DNA of 64,000 bases from SZAS-79 sp964599095 (GTDB lineage Bacteria; Pseudomonadota; Gammaproteobacteria; Burkholderiales; SG8-39). The notes under the pieces are model-generated. The model made no database searches and was not told the origin of the DNA. It was given only the letters and a program-made list of their open reading frames with translations. Shown in pieces: positions 25,563 to 35,031 of this stretch (its first letter is position 1; each line of letters opens with the position of its first letter). The position numbers were made by a program, and so were the translations under genes. The stretch is taken from contig CAZREB010000014.1 of assembly GCA_964599095.1 (NCBI GenBank), positions 1 through 64,000 of the forward strand. Direction: 5' to 3'.

Positions 25563-26015
25563 TCATGAGACAGCCTCCAGCCGCGTGAGTTCATCTGGTC
25601 CTGGCAATGCGCTTTCGCAGTATTTCGTCCCGTTTCTCAGCGTTTCCTCGGACCAACCGGACTTGATGTAGGCCGGCACAGCGCGCATTTCGGCGTTGGA
25701 CAGCTTGTCCACAAAGGCGGGCATGTCGTTTTGATAGCCGCGTGGCAGGTTTGGCGGCACCATACCCTCCTCGACCACATCGAAGAGCCATCGATCCGAG
25801 TGATGCCACGTTTGCCCGCTGTCGTCATGGGGCGGCGCGGGCCAGCGGCCGTTCGGGAGCTTCTGGCGCCAGTTCGGCAGTCCTTCCAGCTTCGCGCCAT
25901 GGCAGGCGGCACAATGCGTGGCGTACGTACCGGCGCCGAGCGCAATCTGCGCCTGATCCGCCTGTTCCGCGCAACCCATCATCGCGACAACGCAGCTCAA
26001 CGCCAGGGCCCGCAT
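25563..26015 (-). CDS. cytochrome c lipoprotein
   Basis: 150 residues. A lipobox (MMGC, Cys15) is followed by a class I cytochrome c: CAACH (35-39) and the probable axial Met98 in YQNDMPAF. Terminal Cys in NGTKYCESALP. Membrane-anchored electron carrier in the periplasm. It lies between the CusF-like gene and the Cys-protein gene. Confidence 0.88.
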   Translation of the reverse strand: MRALALSCVVAMMGCAEQADQAQIALGAGTYATHCAACHGAKLEGLPNWRQKLPNGRWPAPPHDDSGQTWHHSDRWLFDVVEEGMVPPNLPRGYQNDMPAFVDKLSNAEMRAVPAYIKSGWSEETLRNGTKYCESALPGPDELTRLEAVS

Positions 26016-26027
26016 TCGCCAAGACCT

Positions 26028-26411
26028 CTACTTCACCTGCGTGATCGTGTAGTCCTTGCCGGCCTGGACGAAGCTGAAGTCCACTTTTTCGCCCTCCTTC
26101 ACCTTGTCGAGCATCTTCTTGTCCTTGACCTTGAAGGTCATGGTCATCGCCGGCCACTTCATGCTGTCGACCGGACCGTGCGCGATGGTGACGGTGCTTT
26201 TTTCGGCGCCTATTTTCGACACAGTGCCGGAGCCCTTGTGCGTCTTCGAATTGCCTTTCTTCTCGGGCTTCATTTCCATACCCTTCATGTCCCCCTTCAT
26301 TTCCATGCCCTTCATCTCCATGCCCCCCATGCCCTGGGACTGGGCGTGGCTCGAGGGAATTACCGTCACGGACATAGCAACAACAGCTGAGAGAACGACG
26401 AAACGTTTCAT
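26028..26411 (-). CDS. cusF: CusF-like protein with Met/Lys-rich N-terminal segment
   Basis: 127 residues. The signal peptide (1-23) is followed by a repeat of the type M-x-M-K-G (GMEMKGMEMKGDMKGMEMK, residues 30-48) and then a CusF domain with His78, Trp86, Met89 and Met91 (MKWPAMTM). It is immediately downstream of cusA and so is the dedicated chaperone of this CusCBA pump, feeding periplasmic Cu(I) to CusB. RBS AAAAGGAGAAGTG. Confidence 0.92.
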   Translation of the reverse strand: MKRFVVLSAVVAMSVTVIPSSHAQSQGMGGMEMKGMEMKGDMKGMEMKPEKKGNSKTHKGSGTVSKIGAEKSTVTIAHGPVDSMKWPAMTMTFKVKDKKMLDKVKEGEKVDFSFVQAGKDYTITQVK

Positions 26412-26480
26412 TTCACTTCTCCTTTTTTCTGCTAATGGTTGAACAAAATTTCTGAAAACGCTGACATCGGATAGTCGGGG

Positions 26481-29400
26481 TCACGCCGTTTCACTGCCAA
26501 ACCTTGCATCGGCGGGCCTGGTTGAAGGCGCTACGCGCCGCCGCCGGAGCAGCAGATACACCGCCGGAATGACGAACATGGAAAGTAGCGGCGCGGTGAT
26601 CATGCCGCCCACCATCGGTGCCGCGATGCGCCGCATGACCTCAGAGCCTGTCCCCGAGCCCCACATGATGGGCAGGAGGCCCGCGATGATGACGGCCACG
26701 GTCATCGCGATGGGCCGTATCCTCAAGGCGGCGCCCTCAATGATGGCCTCGGTCAAATCATTGGCGTCGCTGAGACGCCCTTCGGATTCGCGCTTGGCGA
26801 CGGCCTGGTTTACATAGAGAAGCATGACGACGCCGATTTCAGCCGCCACACCCCCGAGTGCGATAAAACCCACGGCGGAAGCGATCGACATGTTGTAGCC
26901 GAGCAGGAATATCAGCCAATAGCCGCCCACGAGCGCGAACGGCAGCGTCGCCATCAGCAACAATGCCTCGTCGAAGCGGCGGAATGTGAGATAGAGCAGG
27001 ACGAAGATGATCAGGAGCGTCGCCGGCACGACGATCTTCAGCTTGGCCGTGGCCCGTTCCAGAAACTCGAACTGGCCGGACCACGACATCGAGTAGCCGG
27101 CCGGAAGCTTGACTTCCTTTGCCACCGCCTCCTGCATTTCGCGCACCGCGGAACTGAGATCGCGTCCGTGGAGATCGATGTAGACCCAGCCGGACAGACG
27201 GGCGTTCTCGCTCTTCAGCATCGGCGGGCCGTCGCTGATCGTGATCGCCGCCACATCGCCGAGCCGCAGCTGCGCGCCGCGTTCGGTGAGTACCGGAAGG
27301 TCGCGGATTTTCTCGACCGAGTCGCGAAGCTCGCGCGGGTAGCGCAAGTTGATCGGAAAGCGCTGCAGCCCCTCGACGGTCTCGCCGATGTTGTCGCCGC
27401 CGATGGCCGCGGAGACGATGCTCTGCACGTCGGCGATGTTCAGTCCGTAGCGCGCCGCTTTGTCGCGATCGATCCTGACATCGACATAGCGCCCGCCGGA
27501 CAGGCGTTCGGCGAACGCGGAGGTCACCCCCGGCACCTGCTTCACCACGCGCGCGACCTCGGCCGAGATGCGATCGACCTCCTGCAGGTTCATTCCCGCA
27601 ACCTTCACGCCGACGGGACTCTTGATGCCGGTGGCGAGCATGTCGATACGGTTGCGTATCGGCGGCACCCAGATGTTCGACAACCCCGGCACCTTGACGG
27701 TGCGGTCCAGTTCCTCGATCAGCTTCTCCGGCGTCATGCCGGCGCGCCATTGTTCGTGCGGCTTGAACTGGATCGTGGTCTCGAACATCTCGAGCGGCGC
27801 CGGATCGGTTGCGGTTTCGGCGCGCCCGGCTTTGCCGAAAACGCTCAATACTTCGGGCACGGTCTTGATCAGCCGGTTGGTCTGCTGCAGGAGTTCGACC
27901 GCCTTGCCGGAAGAAATGCCCGGCAGCGCCGAAGGCATGTAGAGCAGGTCGCCTTCATCGAGCGGCGGCATGAATTCGCCGCCGATCCGCGTCAGAGGAT
28001 AGATGGTCGCAGCCAGGATCAGCAGCGCGATCACCAGCGTGGTTTTGGGAAAAGCCAGCACCTTGTTGAGTAGCGGCTGGTAAAGCGCGATCAGCCCGCG
28101 ATTGAGCGGATTCTTCCTTTCGTCGGGAATTTTTCCGCGGATCAGATAACCCATCAAAACCGGGATCAGCGTCACTGCCAGCCCGGCGGCGGCGGCCATC
28201 GCGTAGGTCTTGGTAAACGCGAGCGGCGAGAAGAGCCGTCCTTCCTGCGCTTCGAGCGTGAATACCGGGACAAATGACATCGTGATGATCAGGAGCGAGA
28301 AGAAGAGTGCCGGGCCCACCTGGGCCGCGGCGTCGCCGATTACGCGCCACTGTTCGGCGCCTTCAAGCTTCTGGCCGACGTGCGCGTGGTACCACGCCTC
28401 GATGTGCTTGTGCGCGTTCTCGATCATCACCACCGCGGCATCCACCATCGCGCCGATGGCGATCGCAATGCCGCCCAGCGACATGATATTGGCGTTCACG
28501 CCCTGGTAGTACATGACGATGAACGCCATCAGGATGCCCAGGGGCAGCGAGACAATGGCAACCAGGGCCGAGCGGAAGTGGAACAGGAACACGACGCAGA
28601 CCAGCGCCACGACGATGAACTCCTCGATCAGCTTTTGCCCGAGGTTGGCAATCGCGCGCATGATGAGGCTGGAACGGTCGTAAACCGGGACGATCTCGAC
28701 GCCCGGCGGCAGGCTCGGCTTGAGTTTTTCGAGTTTCGCCTTGACCGCGTCGATGGTCTCGAGCGCGTTCTTGCCGGAGCGCATCACGATCACGCCCCCG
28801 GCGACCTCTCCCTCGCCGTCCAATTCGGCGATGCCGCGCCGCATTTCCGGGCCGACCTGGATGCGTGCTACGTCGCCCAAGCGGACCGATACGCCTGCCT
28901 CGGTCGTCATCAGCGGAATTTTGCGAAAGTCGTCGAGCGATTGCAGATAACCGGAGGCGCGCACCATGTATTCGGCTTCCCCCAGTTCCAGCACCGACCC
29001 GCCCGTCTCCTGGTTAGCGCGCTGCACCGCTTCCATGACTCTCATATGCGGGATGTTGAACGCCCGCATCCGGTCGGGATTCAGCAAGATCTGGTACTGG
29101 CGCACCATCCCCCCCACGCTCGCCACCTCGGAGACGTTGGGCACTGCCTTCAATTCGTACTTCAGGAACCAGTCCTGCAGGGCGCGCAACTGCGACAGGT
29201 CCATCTTGCCGGTCCTGTCGATGAGCGCGTATTCGTACACCCAGCCCACGCCGGTCGCGTCGGGCCCCAGGGAAGTTTTCGCTTGCGGCGGCAGCCGCGA
29301 TTGCACCTGGTTCAGGTATTCGAGCACGCGCGAACGCGCCCAGTAGGGGTCGGTGCCGTCCTCGAACAGGATGTAGACGAACGAATCGCCGAACATCGAA

Positions 29401-29654
29401 TAGCCGCGCACGACCCTCGCGCCCGGCACCGACAGCATGGTGGTGGCCAACGGATAGGTGACCTGGTTCTCGACGATCTGCGGCGCCTGTCCCGGATAGT
29501 TCGTGCGGATGATGACCTGCACGTCGGACAGATCGGGGATCGCGTCGAGCGGCGTCCTGAACATCGCCCACACCCCCCAGGCGGAGACCATCAAGGTCGC
29601 CAGCAGCACGAGGAAGCGGTTGGCGATCGACCAGCGAATCAGGGTTGCGATCAT
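26481..29654 (-). CDS. cusA: CusA-type heavy-metal RND transporter, copy 1
   Basis: 1057 residues with 12 expected membrane helices and two large periplasmic loops. HME-RND hallmarks: TPLDAIPDLSDVQVIIRTNY at the first loop, GTDPYWARSRVLEYL, the transmembrane charged segment around GAMVDAAVVMIENAHKH, and AETATDPAPLEMFETTIQF. The charged/Met pattern is that of the copper/silver subgroup. It uses the proton gradient to expel periplasmic Cu(I) through CusB and an outer-membrane factor. It follows cusB by 7 bases. Confidence 0.96.
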   Translation of the reverse strand: MIATLIRWSIANRFLVLLATLMVSAWGVWAMFRTPLDAIPDLSDVQVIIRTNYPGQAPQIVENQVTYPLATTMLSVPGARVVRGYSMFGDSFVYILFEDGTDPYWARSRVLEYLNQVQSRLPPQAKTSLGPDATGVGWVYEYALIDRTGKMDLSQLRALQDWFLKYELKAVPNVSEVASVGGMVRQYQILLNPDRMRAFNIPHMRVMEAVQRANQETGGSVLELGEAEYMVRASGYLQSLDDFRKIPLMTTEAGVSVRLGDVARIQVGPEMRRGIAELDGEGEVAGGVIVMRSGKNALETIDAVKAKLEKLKPSLPPGVEIVPVYDRSSLIMRAIANLGQKLIEEFIVVALVCVVFLFHFRSALVAIVSLPLGILMAFIVMYYQGVNANIMSLGGIAIAIGAMVDAAVVMIENAHKHIEAWYHAHVGQKLEGAEQWRVIGDAAAQVGPALFFSLLIITMSFVPVFTLEAQEGRLFSPLAFTKTYAMAAAAGLAVTLIPVLMGYLIRGKIPDERKNPLNRGLIALYQPLLNKVLAFPKTTLVIALLILAATIYPLTRIGGEFMPPLDEGDLLYMPSALPGISSGKAVELLQQTNRLIKTVPEVLSVFGKAGRAETATDPAPLEMFETTIQFKPHEQWRAGMTPEKLIEELDRTVKVPGLSNIWVPPIRNRIDMLATGIKSPVGVKVAGMNLQEVDRISAEVARVVKQVPGVTSAFAERLSGGRYVDVRIDRDKAARYGLNIADVQSIVSAAIGGDNIGETVEGLQRFPINLRYPRELRDSVEKIRDLPVLTERGAQLRLGDVAAITISDGPPMLKSENARLSGWVYIDLHGRDLSSAVREMQEAVAKEVKLPAGYSMSWSGQFEFLERATAKLKIVVPATLLIIFVLLYLTFRRFDEALLLMATLPFALVGGYWLIFLLGYNMSIASAVGFIALGGVAAEIGVVMLLYVNQAVAKRESEGRLSDANDLTEAIIEGAALRIRPIAMTVAVIIAGLLPIMWGSGTGSEVMRRIAAPMVGGMITAPLLSMFVIPAVYLLLRRRRVAPSTRPADARFGSETA

Positions 29655-29661
29655 GGCCGCT

Positions 29662-31173
29662 TCACTTCGCCTGGTGCGGGGCGATCTTCTCGATCACGTA
29701 GCCGCCGTCCTTGTCCGGCTCGCCGCGCAACTCGAATTCGACCGCGTCGCCTTTTCTCAGCTTGGCCAGCGACTCCTTGTCGGCCACGGTGAACCCCATC
29801 ATCATCGCCGGCCACTTCAACGAGGAAATCGCTTCGTGGTCCAGCTCGACGCGCCCTTTGGCCGCGTCGATGCCGGTGACTTTGCCGTGGCCCTTGTGCA
29901 AGCCGTTCTTCGGCGCGCTGGCCGCCGGCGAACCGCCCGCACTCTCGAGCCGGGCGAGTGTGCTCTTAAGGCTCGCCTCCGAATCGATGAGAAACTGACC
30001 GGAGACAACCACGCTCTGTCCAACCGAAAGTCCTTTTCGAATTTCGGTCTGGCCGCCCCACTCGATGCCCGGTTCGACCTCCACGGACGTGAACTTGCCA
30101 TCACCCTGCGTTACTACGACTACGCTGCGAGTGCCGGTCTGAATCACCGCTTCGGTCGGCACGAGCAACACCTCCTTGCGCGCCATCGGCGTGAAATTGA
30201 CGGTGGCGAACATGCCGGGCACGAGCCGGCCGCCCGGATTGGCGAGCTCGACGCGCGCCTTGAACGTGCGCGTCGTCGGATTGACTTCCGGCAGAATCGC
30301 GCTCACCCGGCCCTTGAACACAATGTCGGGCAGAGCAGGCGCGCGGGCTTCCACGGGGTTGCCCGGCCGTACTTCGCTTGCCTGGTTTTCGCGGACTTCC
30401 GCGTTCACCCAAACGGTACCAAGTCCGTTGATCCGGAACAGCGGCGCCCCCGCCATCACCGTCATGCCTTCGCGCGCGCCGAGTTCCGCGAGCACGCCGC
30501 CGATGGGTGCGATCACGGTCAGGCGCGGATGGATTTGGCCGGCGGATTCGACCAGCCGGATCTGCTCTTCGGTCATGCCGACCAGGCGCATGCGCTGGCG
30601 GGCCCCATCCAGCAGCGCTTCCAGCCGGGTGCCTGCCATGCGCCGCACGGACAGGTATTCCTCCTGCGCCGCCACCCACTCCGGCACGTACAGTTCGGCC
30701 AGCGGCTGGTCTTTGCGCACGGGGTCGAGCGGCGCACGGACGTAGAGTTTTTCGACGAAACCGTTGCTGCGCGCTTGCACCACGGCTACATCGCGTTCGT
30801 TATACGCGACGTTTCCCACCGATTCGACGGCCGGCGCCAGCACGCCCTTTGTGACTTCCGCCGTGCGCACGCCAAGGTTCTGCTGAACGCGCGGGCTGAT
30901 CGTGACCTTGCCCTCGTCGCCCTCGGCACCGGCGTAGACCGGCACCAGTTGCATATCCATGAAAGGCGATTTGCCCGGCTTGTCGAATTTCTGAGCGGGC
31001 ACCATCGGATCGTGCCAGTAGAGAATTTTCTTGCCGCTGGCGGCATCAGCGTCACTTGCCGCCGGTGTCGCCATTTTCATGCCTCGGTTCATGCCGATCG
31101 AGTAAAGGCCAAAACCGCCCGCAGCGATGAGACTCGCGGCAGCGAGGCCGAGCATTAGGTTCTTATTCTTCAT
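29662..31173 (-). CDS. cusB: CusB periplasmic adaptor with C-terminal CusF domain, copy 1
   Basis: 503 residues. Order: membrane anchor (7-27), heavy-metal-binding segment with WHDPMVPAQKFDKPGKSPFM, then lipoyl/barrel adaptor domains. From about residue 428 comes a fused CusF OB-fold with His446, Trp454, Met457 and Met459 (LKWPAMMM, where the usual Thr is Met). CusB bridges CusA and CusC and passes copper to the pump, and the tethered CusF puts the chaperone in cis. The start overlaps the cusC stop by 4 bases. Confidence 0.95.
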   Translation of the reverse strand: MKNKNLMLGLAAASLIAAGGFGLYSIGMNRGMKMATPAASDADAASGKKILYWHDPMVPAQKFDKPGKSPFMDMQLVPVYAGAEGDEGKVTISPRVQQNLGVRTAEVTKGVLAPAVESVGNVAYNERDVAVVQARSNGFVEKLYVRAPLDPVRKDQPLAELYVPEWVAAQEEYLSVRRMAGTRLEALLDGARQRMRLVGMTEEQIRLVESAGQIHPRLTVIAPIGGVLAELGAREGMTVMAGAPLFRINGLGTVWVNAEVRENQASEVRPGNPVEARAPALPDIVFKGRVSAILPEVNPTTRTFKARVELANPGGRLVPGMFATVNFTPMARKEVLLVPTEAVIQTGTRSVVVVTQGDGKFTSVEVEPGIEWGGQTEIRKGLSVGQSVVVSGQFLIDSEASLKSTLARLESAGGSPAASAPKNGLHKGHGKVTGIDAAKGRVELDHEAISSLKWPAMMMGFTVADKESLAKLRKGDAVEFELRGEPDKDGGYVIEKIAPHQAK

Positions 31174-32468
31174 TTTGTTTCCTGCGTCTCGGTTGCGGTT
31201 GAGCGGACAGGGGCACTTGAATGCCCCGTCCCAACATCGACCGGGAATAGGAAGTTGAGCTGCGCCCAGAGCCGCGCAGTGTCCATCTCAAGCTGCACCG
31301 CCTGCATTCGCATGTCGGTCTCATTCCTCCGCGCGAGCAAGAGATCGGCGATTCCGCTCTTGCCGCCCTGGTAAGCAGCGAGCACCGCCTTGCTGCGCTC
31401 CGCCGCAAGCGGAAGGAGATCCTTCTCGTAGCGCGCGAGACGCTCGCGCCCGTTCCGCCACTCGACGAGCATGCCGCGGACCTCGCCGGCATGCGCTCTA
31501 AGCATTTCGTCGCGCTGCGCGCGCGCCTGCTCAGCCATGGCGAGCTTCGAGGCGATCTCGCGATCCTGGCGATTGGCCCGGTCCCAGGGTAGTGGCACCG
31601 AGACGCCCACTGACACCATGTTCGAGAATGCCGGCCCGCGCTGCTGATACGCGATTTCGAAGGTCCAGTCCGGAGTCCGGCTCGACTGCGCGATCCTGGC
31701 TTCGGCCACCGCGACCTCTTCCTGTTTGGCGAGGACCGCGATCTCGGGATGGTGTGCTAGATCCTGGTCCAAGGCTGCCTCGTTCAGGCGCACCGCCTCC
31801 ATACGGGGCAGGGCCGCGAGCGGCGCGTCCGCGCCCTCCCCGATCCAGCGCGCGAGACCGGTCTTGGCCACAAGAACACGGCGCGTCAATTCACTCGCCT
31901 TGTCTTCCAGTGCCGCGAGCGTGCTGTGGGCCCCGATGACATCGGCCTGGCTGCCGCGACCGCCGCGATACACGGCTTCCGCGGCGACGATCTCCCCTTT
32001 GACCTGCTCGATCTGCTCGGCCAGGACTTTGAAAATCGTTTCCGCATAGTAGCGGTCGAACCACGCGAGCGCCGTCCCGCGCTGGATCGAGGCGGTGGCC
32101 GCGGCTTTCTCCATGATCGATTTCTCGGCCTCGCGCTCGAAGCGCTGCGTGCGCAACTCGCGCTTCTCGCCCCGGGTGAGTTCCTGCATGATGCCGATGC
32201 GGCGCATCGTCATGAAGTCGCGTGTGACGCTGAACTGGTCCGGACCGTTGATCGGCAGATTGTCGATGCCCATCTTCAACACCGGATCGGGCAGCTGCCC
32301 GGCGGCGACCGCCATTTCTCTCGACGCGGTGACGGCGGAATCCTGCGCCGATAGCTGGCGCGAGCGCTCCACTGCGCGACGTTGCGCCTCGCCAAGGGTA
32401 AGCGACTGCGCATAGACAGGCAAGGCGATGAAGATCCCGCAGGCGAGTATCATTATTCGACAGTTCAT
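31170..32468 (-). CDS. cusC: CusC/TolC-family outer-membrane factor, copy 1
   Basis: 432 residues with a signal peptide (1-20) and two long helical repeats typical of outer-membrane efflux proteins (LGEAQRRAVERSRQLSAQDS and REMAVAAGQLPDPVLKMG). There is no lipobox Cys, unlike E. coli CusC. It is the first gene of the cusCBA-F set on the minus strand and its stop overlaps the cusB start, so the three pump parts are translationally coupled. Confidence 0.92.
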   Translation of the reverse strand: MNCRIMILACGIFIALPVYAQSLTLGEAQRRAVERSRQLSAQDSAVTASREMAVAAGQLPDPVLKMGIDNLPINGPDQFSVTRDFMTMRRIGIMQELTRGEKRELRTQRFEREAEKSIMEKAAATASIQRGTALAWFDRYYAETIFKVLAEQIEQVKGEIVAAEAVYRGGRGSQADVIGAHSTLAALEDKASELTRRVLVAKTGLARWIGEGADAPLAALPRMEAVRLNEAALDQDLAHHPEIAVLAKQEEVAVAEARIAQSSRTPDWTFEIAYQQRGPAFSNMVSVGVSVPLPWDRANRQDREIASKLAMAEQARAQRDEMLRAHAGEVRGMLVEWRNGRERLARYEKDLLPLAAERSKAVLAAYQGGKSGIADLLLARRNETDMRMQAVQLEMDTARLWAQLNFLFPVDVGTGHSSAPVRSTATETQETK

Positions 32469-32502
32469 CTCATCCTCTTTCTAAAAATACTTCCGGCGAT
32501 CG

Positions 32503-33489
32503 TCATCGCAACCTCGCACGATCGACAATCTGCGTCCACGTGCGCGCCCCGTTTTTCGACAAATACACGCTGTGCGCAGGCGTCGCGATCGCGTACTCCA
32601 GGCGCGACGCCGGGTTTTGCACGATAGAAGATGCAGCATTCCGCCCCCAGCGCGGAGTCGGTGCCGGCTCGATCGTGCCGCTTCGTAATTCAATGCGCGA
32701 CAGGTAGGCCGTGCCGGCAAAACTGCCTAGCCACAATCGTTCGCCGTCCAAGTCGAAATGCAGCGCGAACGCTTGTACATCCCGCGCCAGCGACTTGAAG
32801 CTGTCGCCGAAATCCCGCGACAGAAACGTACCTTTCTGAGTGCCGATCGCGACGGTGCCGGCCGCGTATGCATGCGCGGCCAGGGTCTGGACATCGCCGC
32901 CGAGCCCGACCGCCGTTGCCGCGTGCCACGACTGGCCTTCGTCGAGAGTGTAGTGGACACCGAACTTATCCATGCGCGAATTCGGCTGAGGGTTCCATAC
33001 GTACAGTGCTCCCGTAGTCCACCCTGCGGCCAGGAACAGAAAACTGGTTTCGCCTTCCAGCCCGAGCTTGTCCCAGGATCTGCCGCCGTCGCGGCTTCGA
33101 ATCAATCCAAGCGGGATTGGGACGCCGGAACCGGTCGCCGGATAGCCGCTTGCGTACAGATGACGGTGCGTCGACGCGAAACCGGTGTACGCAAGCCGCC
33201 GCCCCGGCGTCTTAAACCACTTTCCGCGTTCATAGACGGCGAGCCCCTCATCGCTCGCCACCATCAATCTCTTTCCGTCGCCGTCGTAGCCAAGACCGCG
33301 AACCTGACCGAGCATTGCAGCGTTCCGCATGGACTCCACTTCCGTGACGAGTCCCGTACCCATAAGCGTGGGGCCGCCTGACGGCTGCGCGTTGCCGCGC
33401 GGCGCCAGAATCGGCATTGACGCAAGGCCGGCCAATCCGGCGAGGAAGCGGCGACGCGCCGAGGATGCACGTGTAATTTTCCTGTCCAC
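32503..33489 (-). CDS. Tat-exported BNR-repeat beta-propeller, copy 3
   Basis: 328 residues from GTG 33489, which has GGAG at good spacing (TTG 33516 is an alternative). The leader contains ARRRFLAGLAGL, a Tat-type motif, unlike the Sec leaders of copies 1 and 2. Propeller motifs: SRDGGRSW, TLDEGQSW, SRDFGDSF, SKNGARTW. It starts with LGQVRGLGYDGDGKRLMVAS in place of the HVHG blade of the other copies. It precedes cusCBA on the same strand. Function unknown. Confidence 0.82.
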   Translation of the reverse strand: MDRKITRASSARRRFLAGLAGLASMPILAPRGNAQPSGGPTLMGTGLVTEVESMRNAAMLGQVRGLGYDGDGKRLMVASDEGLAVYERGKWFKTPGRRLAYTGFASTHRHLYASGYPATGSGVPIPLGLIRSRDGGRSWDKLGLEGETSFLFLAAGWTTGALYVWNPQPNSRMDKFGVHYTLDEGQSWHAATAVGLGGDVQTLAAHAYAAGTVAIGTQKGTFLSRDFGDSFKSLARDVQAFALHFDLDGERLWLGSFAGTAYLSRIELRSGTIEPAPTPRWGRNAASSIVQNPASRLEYAIATPAHSVYLSKNGARTWTQIVDRARLR

Positions 33490-33889
33490 TCCATGCTCCG
33501 CTGTCAGGCTGCGCAAAAGGGCGGGGAACCTTCGCGGCCGAGGCCGCCAAGAGTGCGTCTTCGTTTGCTTGCTGTGCTTACCATGCGTTTCATTTCATTT
33601 GCCGCCTTCATTGCACGTAGCTCACCATCGAGGAATCGCATAAGCCATGAATCTGAAAAATTTCCGGTGGTACACCTGCTGTCACCAAGGACCCGTTCAT
33701 GAGAATAAGATTCGTCGAACCAGGGATTTTCGACTTGCTGTGGTCCGCTGTTCCACGATGCGTACGGGCGAATCAGAACTACAATTTCATGACAGCACGC
33801 ATTTCGATCTCCAAACGGCGTTAACCGGCCGCGGCAACCTTCGCCGCGAAATTGGACAATGCAGTCGGCCGCGAAAAGCGGCCGGGAGA
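33490..33889. other. 400-bp stretch with no supported gene
   Basis: Contains the likely promoter of the minus-strand BNR3-cusCBA run. A short plus-strand frame from ATG 33699 (about 40 codons) has no recognisable family and no RBS of note. No CueR- or FNR-type site was found. Confidence 0.4.
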
Positions 33890-34261
33890 TCAGACCTGGA
33901 AGGAGTGAAGCAGAATGCGCCGAGGAGGCGCGCCAGGCGGCAGATAATCGAGAATCGGTGGACTTCTGAAATGCGCGACCGCAGGGGCTGTCAGCAACTC
34001 AGCGACTGCCGGCGAGGGTACCGCATCGGGGGACACGGCCTTAAGCTGCAGATCGGCTGTGCAATGCGCAACACAATTTAAAGCGACGGTGTCCGCGCCA
34101 GCCTTGGCACACTCGTCGCACGTCTGATCGCCCGGCATGGCCATCGCCTGAGCCATCGCACCACGGTCCATTCCGCACGCCGCAAGCGCAACACCCGCCT
34201 GCCCGAACGCGTAAAACGCGATCAGCACAACGGCAATGCGGCGAATGAGGCGGACTGTCAT
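33890..34261 (-). CDS. exported Cys protein of the RIL-S-Q C-terminal family, copy 2
   Basis: 123 residues with a signal peptide (1-27). Cys29, Cys48-x2-Cys51 and Cys63-x3-Cys67 (TCDECAKAG, NCVAHCTAD), Met-rich between 31 and 43, and a C-terminus PPRRILLHSFQV. It matches the copies at 25142 and 35965 in layout although overall identity is low. A small Cys-bearing membrane protein gene lies upstream on the same strand. Probably periplasmic; role unknown. Confidence 0.65.
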   Translation of the reverse strand: MTVRLIRRIAVVLIAFYAFGQAGVALAACGMDRGAMAQAMAMPGDQTCDECAKAGADTVALNCVAHCTADLQLKAVSPDAVPSPAVAELLTAPAVAHFRSPPILDYLPPGAPPRRILLHSFQV

Positions 34262-34333
34262 ATCGAGTTGAGCGCTACTATATCCGAATTGCGGATTCGC
34301 TGTTTGCTCTAGTCGGGCGTGCAGGCCGAAACC

Positions 34334-34555
34334 TTACGGCCCCTCCTTCTTGCCCATCCGGCTCATGTGGATGCCCGCCGCGCAAATGAGAATGCACGGA
34401 AGCAGCGGTATGAAGATGCCGGTGAGGCCCAGCGCCGCTAGCGAACGCCAACCGAAATAGAGTCCTGCCCCGACGGCAGCGGCGGCGAGCGTTACTCGCT
34501 GGGGTACCCTGCCGTCGAGCGTGAGGATCGGATTGCAACCTGCTGCTTTTTCCAT
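34334..34555 (-). CDS. small two-helix membrane protein, function unknown
   Basis: 73 residues. A Cys-bearing N-terminus (AAGCNPILTLDGRVPQR) is followed by two hydrophobic helices with PCILICAAG in the second, and a basic C-terminus (SRMGKKEGP). The Cys placement recalls small metal-locus membrane proteins but no family is named. The neighbour on the right is a truncated copper ATPase, so it may be a survivor of an older copper operon. Confidence 0.6.
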   Translation of the reverse strand: MEKAAGCNPILTLDGRVPQRVTLAAAAVGAGLYFGWRSLAALGLTGIFIPLLPCILICAAGIHMSRMGKKEGP

Positions 34556-34588
34556 CGATTTTCCTTTGATGAGAAGTTACATTTGCGC

Positions 34589-34866
34589 TCATAGTTTGAC
34601 CTGTCGCAGCCGCAGAGAGTTCGCGACCGCCGACACGGAGCTCATCGCCATGGCGGCGCCAGAGAAGACCGGCGAGAGCCGCGTCCCGAAGAACGGGTTG
34701 GGCACACCCGCCGCAACCGGAACGCCGAGGGCGTTGCTGACGAACGTGAAGAACAGGTTCTGCTTCACGTTCGGCATCGCCGCTCGCGACAGGCGAATCG
34801 CCGTCACAATCGCGCGCAGATCGCCCTTGACGAGCGTGACGCCCGCGCTCTCGATGGCCACCAGGA
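34589..34866 (-). pseudogene. 3' remnant of a copper P-type ATPase
   Basis: On the minus strand the frame reads VAIESAGVTLVKGDLRAIV..., MPNVKQNLFFTF and SPVFSGAAMAMSSVSAV, matching the last roughly 90 residues of the ATPase at 14037-16247 (VAMESAGVTLVKGDLRG..., SPVFAGAAMALSS). Everything N-terminal, including CPC and DKTGT, is absent. Upstream sequence switches to an unrelated small gene on the other strand. Non-functional. Confidence 0.85.
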
Positions 34867-34886
34867 CATTGATGGCCGGTGGAAAG

Positions 34887-35031
34887 ATGGGCAGTGGAAG
34901 CATGGGCGGCGTGAACTGGATGTGGCTGCCGACCCTGCTCGTCGTGGTGATCGGCGCCGTTCTGTATTCAGTGCTCTTCGGCGAGAGATGGCTCGAGGAT
35001 CACGAGTATTCGCACGATCAGGAGACCCGCC
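34887..35031 (+). pseudogene. small membrane protein fragment
   Basis: Plus-strand frame from ATG 34887 reads MGSGSMGGVNWMWLPTLLVV... and ends YSHDQETRH before running into the DUF302-like start. One hydrophobic helix. It resembles the short Met/Gly-start membrane proteins often placed before DUF302 genes. The frame stays open to 35144 but the later part looks read out of frame. Possibly still expressed; more likely a leftover. Confidence 0.4.

Noticed and set aside
33699..33821. Short plus-strand frame MRIRFVEPGIFDLLWSAVPR...
   Set aside because: About 40 codons without RBS or homology that I recognise.
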